In this document: in pieces, positions 10,700 through 20,500 of the stretch
How the letters are laid out: every line of letters starts with the position of its first letter
How positions within the stretch are numbered: position 1 is the first letter of the stretch
Assembly: GCA_021234155.1 (NCBI GenBank)
Contig: JAJEKV010000379.1
Span: 62,001 to 126,000, forward strand
Direction: 5' to 3'
DNA length: 64,000 bases
Source of the DNA: Isoetes taiwanensis
Lineage: Eukaryota > Streptophyta > Lycopodiopsida > Isoetales > Isoetaceae
The notes under the pieces: generated by a model
The model's database searches: none
Seen by the model: only the letters and a program-made list of their open reading frames with translations
What the model was told of the DNA's origin: nothing
Position numbers and translations under genes: made by a program

Positions 10700-12270
10700 C
10701 GCACCTAAACCAAAATCTCTTGTTTGAGACCTAGATTGAAATCATATATTTGAAACCTCGATTTCTGGACATTCTCAAAGCCTAAACATTCTTGTTGGGC
10801 CAATCTATTTATAAAAGCTGTGCAAGATAGAAAATGCAATTGGGAAAAAGTAACAAGGAAAAAAATGGCATGGATAGACCTATGGTGCAAAATCCAACTC
10901 TGTTTTGAGGATTTAGAAGATCAGGAACCTGGCCAATTTGCAAACACACGAAAAATAAACTTAACATAAAGATTAACGAATTTGCTACTTATCAAAGACT
11001 GAAATAATTCTGTGGTTATTTTCCAGGAGACATGAATCAAGGCATTCAACGGGAAATTAAGACCATTCCAATTCCAGCAAAGCTTACTTTTATCAAGAGA
11101 TTCCAATGCATCTCCATCAGCTTATATGCTTAATGCATCAAGGAAATACATGTGCTGCCAATTCTGACCGTTCCTCTAGTAGGCCATTGCAGATAATAGT
11201 CCGTTGCAGCATAAAGGTACCAAATTCGTCATATAACACTGTGCACAAATGGAAGGCCATTGACACTTTGAGCAAATATAAAGCACAACCGAGACAGTTA
11301 TAAACTTCTAACAAAATGCCATGCTTAACTTTACGACAGATTATAGCTAAATCCATAAGCAAAGCTTTTGTGTGGCAATAAGCCTCCGTAATAAGGGGCC
11401 TGATTACCTATAACAGTCTTCCAAATGCCAACTCTATCTTTTTGAGCATGTCCAGTGTCTTGTCTGGGCAAATTATATAGATTCCTGTACTAGCTATAAA
11501 CTATAATGGCTTGCGATTGATACATGCATTCACCATGTCCATTCGCCAACGTGAACCTAGTTGGTTTTGATCTTATCTTGATAGCGCTTTTATAGTTCAA
11601 ATTGTTGGAAAAGAAATGTCTGCAATCACACACGAATGCACTACATGAATTGATCAAGTTTTTCGCGTGTTCAAGCTCAGATAGCATTCTACCTTTTTCT
11701 GTTTTTACACACAAATGCACTTTGGGATGACTATTGGAGGCTTCCTAATTATCAATTTTCTCGTATGAGGTAGGCTGAGTAGGCTATTCTTTGCAAGAAA
11801 GCCTTCCCAAATGTTGCAAAACCCTGTCTTTTCATTTTTCTGATATCAGGAAAATCTTGTCTTCCATTTCCTTTATTTACACCTCTTTAACTAGGCCAGT
11901 GGACAATTAAAAAGGCTGTCGCATTCCTCCAAGAATAGATGATGCTTTACTCCAAGTGATGGGATAAGTAGCACCGGAGCTTTCCAACAGAGGAATAAAC
12001 ACATAAAAGTCTATCAACCATACTGAAAATGGAGCCCAAATTTGGAGCTCAAAACCATACTGAAAATGGAGCCCAAATTTAGGAGCTAAAAACCAGTTAT
12101 CAAACTTTTAATATACACAACTCTGTCAATTCTAGTACCAGAAACAAACATAGCCCATAAGAGAAAGTGTGCCTTTTCAAGGCCATAAAACACTAATATT
12201 TAAGATCCATCTATGTTGGCCAGATTGCATGCCTACCTACATTTTGTTATTCGTCGTGACTGGTTTGCAC
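10700..12270. other. no gene recognised
   Basis: Sequence between the exon fragments. Open frames on the minus strand near 10,705-11,720 are short and carry no recognisable motif. At 12,020-12,090 a phrase (ACTGAAAATGGAGCCCAAAT) is repeated in tandem about 40 bp apart. Part of this stretch may be intron DNA of the THO2 fragment. Confidence 0.4.
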
Positions 12271-12276
12271 ACTTAC

Positions 12277-12705
12277 CTGAGTAAGATACTTAAATGCATC
12301 CACAACAGGTGCGATCATGTCCTTATAAGCCCTGATCTGTAAAAACAAAATTACCAGACAATCCTCTTAGTAGACTAATGCAGCAGAGTTAGACATGCAT
12401 ACCTGGTGGACAATTTGTCCTTAAGAGGATTTGCATGGGCAATTTTAGCAACCCTTCGTCCTAGCTCCTTTAAGTTCTCCTTTGCGAGCCTTTTCAATAT
12501 GAGCCTTGTATCAAGCTGACACAAAACATGCAAAATGTGTTAAGCTGAAGCAAATGTAAAACAATTTACCACGAGAATTGTAATATCCACGCAAATTAGA
12601 ATGTTGAAGTGCCACTTTGAAGTTGAAAAACACAATCATCACAAACAAAAAAAATTGACAGAGGGCACACCTTCGCAGTAAGACGTGCGGTCAAAAGCAC
12701 TGAAG
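12277..12705 (-). pseudogene. THO2 (THO/TREX complex) fragment, three exons
   Basis: Three consecutive minus-strand exons with GT-AG introns. 12,705-12,671 encodes ASVLLTARLTAK. 12,515-12,403 encodes LDTRLILKRLAKENLKELGR then RVAKIAHANP. 12,336-12,277 encodes IRAYKDMIAPVVDAFKYLTQ. Together they match a conserved block of THO2/THOC2, the large scaffold of the THO complex that couples transcription to mRNA export. In the middle exon two small indels disturb the end (expected RTIVHQ). Exons before and after this block are absent, so about 55 of roughly 1,800 residues are present. Retained introns show it moved as genomic DNA, not via mRNA. Confidence 0.9.
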
Positions 12706-12884
12706 CTACAAAACAACAATTCAACTTCAGTAAAAGGATACTGCTTGAAATATTCAAAGCAACCTAAGCACAAAACGTCCATGTTGAAGCAGAAACCGAA
12801 ATGTGCGGCGCCAGCAACCCGACCCAGCTAAAGGGGCAAAACCGTGAGGAAGGCTCAGCTCCGGCGTGAGAACAGAGGATGAAA

Positions 12885-14895
12885 ATTTGGGGCTTTTGTT
12901 GTGGGCCGTTCATCTCAGAGATGGACGGCCGAGATCAATCTGTACCAACATTTTGGTACACCAACAAGAGGGATGCTTGGGGAGTTACGAGGTGGCACCG
13001 TCTGGGCCGTCCATCTCAAAAGATGGACGGCCGAGATCAATCTCTACCAAAAATTTGTGGCATAATCTCTACACCATTTGAGACTCTACATCATTTGTGG
13101 CACCCAATATAATTGTATATATATAAGGATATATATATATATATATATATCATAATATATATATAGAAACTCATGGGGGTGGTTACAAAATAGCACGTCA
13201 TATATAAATCTTTGATCTTGGCCCTTGATAAAAAAGTTGGTGAGGTGGCGTAGCTTAAGCCCTTGGATTTTGATGGGGGCATGAATGAGTCATGCATGGG
13301 GGCATACACCCCGTCTGTGAACCGTTGGATCAAAGGGGAAGGCAAAATCCTAGCCCTTGATTTTTATGGGGAAGGTGCAAGGAAGGTGCTAAAAAGTGAA
13401 TTTGGTGTAGCATATCTTAACCGTTAAATCAAAAGGTGAGCATAAATCCTAGCCATTAACTTTTTAATATTAAATTAGTTTTTTTTTTTAAAGGAGGTGA
13501 GGTGGCACCCTCATTAATTAAAAAAAGTAATGAGGTGTCAAAGCATTTATTAGTGGACATTCTAGGAAGCTTCCTTTTGTTTAATTGCCTTCAAAAGCAC
13601 GTAGCTTGCGGTAGAGGGGTCGAATGAAAGTGAGGCCCACGCCATTGGATTCCTCTCGTCGAGAGCTTTCCAATGAGTGGTGCTTTGACACTATTTTGTC
13701 GCAGTTGGAGCCAACATAATCGAACATGAAGAATCTTTTTGGAATGTTCGAGTTTCAAGGAATCTATGGTAAGTTGAGGGAATCTAGGAGAATATTTATA
13801 GGATCTTAGGGAATCCAGAGGAATATCATGAGAATCTTAGAGAATCTATGGGAATCTCAAGAGAGCATCTTTGAGAATGTAAGGGAATCTTGATAAAATC
13901 TCTAAGAACCTAGAGGAAACTTGATGGAATCTTGGGGAATCTAGGGGAATCTTCATAGAATCTATGGGAACTAGAGGAATCTGAAGAGAATCTATAGGAA
14001 TCTCAAGCGCTTCTTTGGGAATCTAGGGGAATCTTGATAAAAACTTTAAGAACCTACAAAAATCTTAATGGAATCTTAGAGAATCTAGTAGAATCTATGA
14101 AAATCTTGATAGAATCTTAGAGAATCTGGTGGAATCTTGGGGTATTCTTTTGGAATCTAGGGGAATCTTTAGAGAATCTTAGGGAGTCTCAAATGAATCT
14201 TTGGTAATCTAGGAGAATCTAAAGGAATCTTCATAAAATCTTTAAGAATCTATGGGAATCTTAATGGAATCTCGGAGAATCTTGATAGAATCTTGGAGAA
14301 TCTAGAGGAATCTTGGGGTATTTTTTTTGAATGTAGGGGAATCTTTAGAGAATATTTGGAAATCTTAATAAAATCTAGGGGAATCTCCATAGAATCTTAA
14401 GAATCTAGGGGAATTTTCCTAAAAGTTTAGAGAATATAAGGGAACCTTGATGAAATTTTAGAGAATCTAAGAGAATCTTCATAGGAGGCTTTATGCAGTC
14501 CCTCATATTACAAACACTTGTATATATATATATATATATATATATCCTTATATATATACAATTATATTGAGTGCCACAAATGTTGGCAGTGCCACAAATG
14601 GTGTAGAGATTGATGTCACAAAATGTTGGTAGAGATTGATCTCTACCGTCCACTTTGAGATGGATGGGCCCGAGGCGGTGCCACCTCAGAATCCCCCCCA
14701 AGCACCCTTCTTGTTGGTGTACCAAAATATTGGTGCAGATTGATCTCGGTCCATCTCTTAGATGAACGGCCCACAACATAAAAACCCCAAATAAGCCCCC
14801 TTGATGCGAGTGTGTGTAGACATTTAAATCTCTACCGCCCATCTCAAATTGGCGGCCCACGTTAAACCCCCAAATTGACCCTTCATTTGGGGCTT
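12885..14895. mobile_element. foldback element with GAATCT-rich core
   Basis: Two R1 copies in opposite orientation enclose a degenerate GAATCT array. The left copy (12,885-13,165, plus) starts ATTTGGGGCTTTTGTTGTGG, contains two GATGGACGGCCGAGATCAAT blocks about 110 bp apart and ends in (TA)n. The right copy (14,895-14,515, minus) contains the same modules: (TA)n at 14,519-14,545, GAGATTGATCTC and a CCAAATAAGCCCCC/TTTGGGGCTTTC end. Between them, 13,740-14,480 is the array and 13,170-13,700 is unassigned sequence. This is the architecture of a foldback element. No transposase frame is present. Confidence 0.6.
13740..14490. repeat. degenerate GAATCT minisatellite
   Basis: More than 40 occurrences of GAATCT or one-base variants, spaced mostly 11-25 bp, as in GGGAATCTTGATAGAATCTT and GGAGAATCTAGAGGAATCTT. 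The copies are diverged and irregularly spaced. Shorter stretches of the same motif occur at 22,500-22,620 and 29,150-29,290, and in reverse orientation (AGATTC) at 35,100-35,640, each next to an R1-type (TA)n module. Confidence 0.85.
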
Positions 14896-15104
14896 TCTGA
14901 CCATGACGGTGGGAGTTTGCCCTCTTCCCCATTTCCTCGGGCCCTTGCTGAAGAACTCCCTCCATCTATGGCGATTCTTGGGACTTAAAGTGATATCAGT
15001 GCATGGGGACCGTTTTACGCACTTATCTTTCTCTACTCCGGCCCTGCGCTTTTCCTATGTCTCGACCTCGGATCCATTCTAGTGCCCCCTCTCGGTTTCG
15101 TTCA

Positions 15105-15247
15105 AAAGTAGTTGAAGCAGTGATCAAAGCGGACTCAAATTTTCAGCACACAACTACAATATATCTTCATCATGCTATTGCTGATTATGCAGAAGCTCTC
15201 ACACAACGAATGCCCAGAAACTTGAAGTTTTCTTTTCTATGCTTATG
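15105..15247 (+). pseudogene. alanine:glyoxylate aminotransferase 2-like exon fragment
   Basis: The plus-strand frame reads VVEAVIKADSNFQHTTTIYL then HHAIADYAEALTQRMP and NLKFSF. This matches the class-III aminotransferase segment after the glycine-rich N-terminal part of plant AGT2-type enzymes (typically VV-x-A-V-x-x-Q...QH-TT-x-YL-x-HAIAD-x-AEAL). These are mitochondrial PLP enzymes acting on alanine/glyoxylate or beta-aminoisobutyrate. The expected VFFxNSG continuation is lost by a frameshift at the end. The PLP lysine and all other exons are absent. It directly precedes arm 2 of the Mpv17 inverted repeat and points the same way. Confidence 0.75.
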
Positions 15248-15290
15248 ATCTTCCCTATGAAGTGGTGATATACACCAATGTTATTGCCGT

Positions 15291-17568
15291 GTTCCACTTG
15301 CAGAGACCCTAGAAAAATCAGCACCATCGTCTCCTTCAACTGGTGAGGATGATGCTTTTACATGTGCCTTATTTGTGGATCAGTAGAATTAAGCAATGAC
15401 ATGCTTGGTATACTGAATAAAAGCCTGCTAGAAGATTTCATAATTCTATTGATACTCCATATTCAATGCATTATTAGGGCTTTTGTTTTGAAGATCCATT
15501 GTAGCAGTTATTTCTCCATTTTGTTCTTGACATTGATGTTTCATAATGCAGGCCAAGAAGAATACGTTTGAATGGAGTTCAACCGATTTGCAGATTAGAT
15601 TTTTGAAGCCGGTTGCCTTCTCGCCGGTTTCTTGAATCAACATGGTCATGCGAGAGCACTCGCGTATCCGATCGTATGGTGAGGCGATCCGATCATATGA
15701 TGCATGAAGGGTTTTTTTAAGGTTTTTGTTGTTGATCCTTACCTGTGTGGTCTCCGGTTTTGCGTAGCCAGATTTAGTGGATGGATCATTTCTTCTAGAA
15801 CACAAAGCGACGGATCATTTCTTTAATGGGAGGTCTCATAGCTACGTTTGAAATCTCGAGGTCGAGTTGGAGGCTCTCTCACTCCACAAATGTTTTCTGA
15901 TTTTTTGTTTATCGCCAAGATTTGCGGTCGCAATGTCTCACCTCAAATGTTTTTGTGCCAAGATTTTCATAAGCTTTTTTTTCATCTTCTCACGTGGTAG
16001 ACACGCCTTGGTTCGATAGGTAAGATTCCAAATTTATTTTATGAATTTTTCTCGCAAGAACTGATACATTTGCTCTTCTTGCTGGGAATATTATCTTGAT
16101 TTGAAAGCTTGTGTTTGGCATATAGCATCATGTGAAACTATTGTAGGGCGGTTATTCTTATTGTGTTTCCAGATCTTGGTTTTCCAAAACTGCTATGTCT
16201 CCTTCATTTTATCTCATTAACATGGGGTTGGAAAAATGTAAAGATCACGACTGGCCGAGGGCATTGAGAATGGGCACATATGGATTTCTTCTTTATGGAC
16301 TGGATCACATGCATGGTATGAGCTATTGGATCCCTTCCTGCCCAAAAGAGTCCTCTTAACCTCACATTGAAGGTTAGTATGGAGGCTCTTGAATATATCC
16401 CATTTTAGTTGGTAGGTTCAGATACTCAAAATTTAATGTCTTATCCTTGCCGGGTTGGGCTAAATCAGTAGTTCTTGGTCCATGCGTTATCTTGGTTGTT
16501 TTGCAGAAGGAATAGTTTGCAAGGTCAACCGCATGAACTTCCCAAACAATATCGGGATAAGCCCCACGCGACTTTAGTTAGTGGTACAATTTCAAGTTGT
16601 GTCTTTTGTGCATATTTGGACATAGGCCCCGACGGGGAATCATGCCTACTGTGTTGGAAGTTCTGGATTCCCGCAAGTGTTGTAAATTTTGGGTGAGTGG
16701 CTTCCCTCGTGCTTATCATTTTATTAGAAATGCCTTGTGTGAACGATAAGTTCTTAGCAAGTGCGATGCTAGAGAAGTATGAAATCTTATCTAAAAGTCA
16801 GGAAGGACATACATATTATACAAATCTCTACATGAAGTCAAGCTTCATAGTCACAGAGGTCGGGAGGTTTTGCACTTTTTTGAGCATTGTCCAAAAGTTG
16901 ATCGAGAAGAATTCATTCAACTCTACTTTCTTAATGTTTCTTGCTGAAGTGACATTCTTTACCGCAAAGCAAGAAAAAGATATTTCCAATCGGAAAGTCC
17001 AAACATACATAGTTATGCACGCTCGTTAGAGCTAGATTCCATGGGCGTGGTTAGTGACTGCTAATCGCTTTTAAGCATTGTGTAATCTTGACCGCCATTT
17101 TACAAGCATAAGATTCAATAGATGTTAGGCATGTACAAGTGTAAATGCAAAAGAACAACAAAAGCGTAACCAAGATGGGGCATAACTACAATCTAATTGA
17201 GCGAGCTTTTGGATCTCCTCGCGGATATTCTCGATAAACACCTTGGAGCACTTTCTATCCGTGCCATTAAGCGTGGTTTCAAACATACTTGTGGGCGTAG
17301 GCCCCATTTTAACAGGTCGGGCTTAGTGATACAAGTCTCTAATAGTATCTTTGGACTTCGGGTTGCACATATCACTAAGTATTGCCAATGGCTCGGATTA
17401 TTCGGCTTCTAAGGTGACATTTGCAAGAGTTGGAAACTTGCATGTCATGAAAGCCATATTTGGATGCATTTTAAGGTCTCACATTCAAAGTGACTCCTGC
17501 TCAACTTATTGTGTATAAGATCATATTCATTTTTTTACTTCATACACCGACAAGTATTATATGTTTCC
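15291..17568 (+). repeat. inverted repeat arm 2 with Mpv17/PMP22 copy 2
   Basis: This is the inverted counterpart of 7,229-9,529. Exons at about 16,230-16,372 (GLEKCKDHDWPRALRMGTYG) and 16,457-16,695 (ending FWIPASVVNF before GTGAGT) match copy 1. The last exon (SIFWNFYLSSTM) is missing because homology stops at the preceding acceptor. Splice acceptors differ from copy 1: ATCCTTGCAGGTTGGG is ATCCTTGCCGGGTTGGG here and AACAACAGGCGTTGG is AACATGGGGTTGG. Other differences are mainly CAG/CTG to CG, CCG or CGG. As written it cannot encode a protein. Confidence 0.85.
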
Positions 17569-17569
17569 A

Positions 17570-20500
17570 GCGTGTAGAGTTGTTTATTCTCTTTCTTTTT
17601 GTTGCGCATTCATATGGTGGATGTTACGGTTGGTGGGCATAGCAATGTGTTAAAACAGATGAATTTATTTAAGGGTTTCTAAATTACGCATTATTTATAC
17701 GTTTCGCATTTTCAGGGCATTGTGCCAAGGGTCGCTTCGCTGATTATAGATTCCATAACTTCTCTCTTGGCGGGGCCTAAGGTGATGTTGAATATGCATT
17801 GTGGATGAAGTTAAAGACACCGTATATGCAAAGCAAGAGTAAATATTAACCATTGCCAAAGAATGGGTTTGCCAAAGAAGCTAGAGTTGGAAGTGCTTGA
17901 TTCTCCAAGATAAGATGCTAATAAGATATATCCTCTTTTTCTTAGGCACGAAGCATATCTACCGGATCGCCTTTGACCGCCGCTCCTGATAGTTAACAAG
18001 ATAGTTTACTTAATCCGTGTATTGTTATCTAGAACCCGATTTAATAAGAATGTTTTTTTATTGCAACCCCATGGATATTATAATTCCGGATAATCATATG
18101 GTTGTTTTATTGCATGAATCAAACCGCTTCTAGTGGGAAAGATATCAAACTTCTTCTTTTCTTTGGTAAATCTTTTAAGTCTTGGCACTTTGTTCCCAAA
18201 GAATGTCCTAATGAATATGCCATTGGGTTAGATATTATACATCCAAGTCTTATGTAGGAGCTTTGGACCTGTTATGTGTGTGTTTCTTTGCTAGCAAAGA
18301 ATGGGATTTATATTATACTGAGGAAGGTGATGTGTCCATTATTTTATTCCTCTATGATATGTCTACAAATTTTTCTTTCCGATTGTTGGACTTAGTAGGT
18401 GTTCTTTTCATGTGCGGCGGTTCATGTTCCCAATAGTCCAAGGGCCGAAAAAGTTATGGAAGGTCAGCTTAGTAACACATTACTAGAACATACATGACAT
18501 GTCGATTCACGCCATCAGCATTTTCCAATAAGGATTATCTGGATTATAAGGTCTTCATAAAAACATGTTGAAACAGGAATAATGTTAGAATTAGTGCTCT
18601 GGGCAATTCCGAGATGTTTCTAGTTGACTCACTATGTCTGATTTCCAGGTTGGTTTAACTTGCTATATACTTTGCCTGCTTTGTTATAAGATCTTTTTTG
18701 TAAGATCATAGCTCTTCTCGATCGCCCAGGTTCTATTCTACCCATTTACTCACCTAAAGAAGTATTTTACGCTTAGCATTTTTCGCCATCGGTAAGAAAG
18801 GAAAGCTAGATGTGCTATATCATCCACTTTTGAAATGCATTTATTGACCGGTAAGTAGGTGTAGTTTCAGGTTTGCCATAGTATTGAATTAAATGCAGAT
18901 ATTTGGTTTTTAAATGTGGTAAAATTTTCCTCCTCAAGACTTGTCTTATTTATTTTTAATGGAAGCTCCCCAAAGAGGACAAACCAAGATCATCCGATTC
19001 CATTAGTGTTGTTTTTGGATTGGGTCTAATTATGTCTTTGCTCGCCTAGGGTTGTTTTGTTGAGGCAATTTTATTTCTATGGACGCCATGTTTAAACTTT
19101 TTTAACATTATTTGCTACTAGAATACTCCAATCTTGAACTCTATTTGCACTCAAACTTTCAACATTATTTGCTACTACAATAGTCCAATTTAAACTCTAT
19201 TTGCATTCCGTAGTTTTGTTGATGAAGCCCGGTCATGATTATTGGAATCAAGCTTTAGAGGTGGTCATATCCGATTGACCCTCGCTCAAAAAATTTAAAG
19301 GTTTGAAAAACCCGCACGCCAGATCGAGCTTGCCCGCTTCTTATTTCTGGAAGGTCCTCGTTGTTGGCAATGGCCCATCTGGCAAATTCTCGTGGTAATT
19401 ACCGATTAACGCATCTGATCGGTGAGAGAGTATCCCTATAAAAGGTAACGATTTGTCCAGCTTTTTGCATTCGCAGAGTATGTCCGCCGATTATTTTTTT
19501 AGAAAATGCGAAGCTTCATGTGAAGGAAGGTTGCAAAGAAAATGGACGACATGACTAGCATATGCCGGTATTTGCATTTAGTTTTCATCTTTAACATTGC
19601 CTCTTTGGGAGATTGATGAATCTTGGTCCGGGTAAGTTAAGGCTTTACTTTTAGATTTGATGGGGCACAATCGCATGCCAAGAAATCCCGGAAAAAATAT
19701 CAAATTAGGATTGCCATATAGGAGATGCTGCAGCTTTTTGCATGACGTTGGTAGGTCACAAAATCATTTCTTTTAGTTATTTCTTGGCAAAAATGATCTT
19801 GACCAACTAGGGGAAATCACAAGTCGCGGCATCGAGGGACAAATGAGGTTGGACGCAGATCTTATGAGGAGGGAAAGAAAACGAAACAAATGAGATGGGT
19901 AAACCGAAGATAAGTTGGAAAAGCGACTCTTATCAAGAGTCTTTTCAAGCTATTCATAGACATTAATCAAGACAAAGGTCTAGGTTTTAGCAAAATTTGA
20001 CTGGAAAAAGGAACCCGTATAAAATTGTCAAACCCCATACCCACAATGTCGACCATTAACTCTGCAGAGATTATAGGTTTAGATTGTTTTCCTATTACCA
20101 GCTTGGAGCTAATGGCCACTTATTATTGCTAAAATGTGGCAACGATCCGAGGCATGGAGGAAAACCAGAAAATCGTATGGGCCCCAGCTATCAGTGCCAA
20201 CAATCAAGATGCTTCTTGCAGCTCTCATTGCAAAATGTGGTGTCTTGGTTTATCTCGTTACATTGTTTTATTTATCTCACAATTGCATAAGCTCAAAATG
20301 CTTGAGACTTTGGCTTAATTAAAGAGACAATCATGAAACATCTCGCATAATCCTTCAAACGCAAATTTGCTTTTTATTGGTACATTTTTATTTTGTGTAA
20401 CATGTGAAAGATTACTCTCTACAAATATGCCCATACTTGATGTCACTATATTATCAATTTGTTTTATCCAGTTTACCATTGTGGAAAAGTTCAGATATTG

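Noticed and set aside
13740-14490. CRISPR-like regular repeats
   Set aside because: The GAATCT units are short, diverged and irregularly spaced with no unique spacers, and the DNA is eukaryotic.
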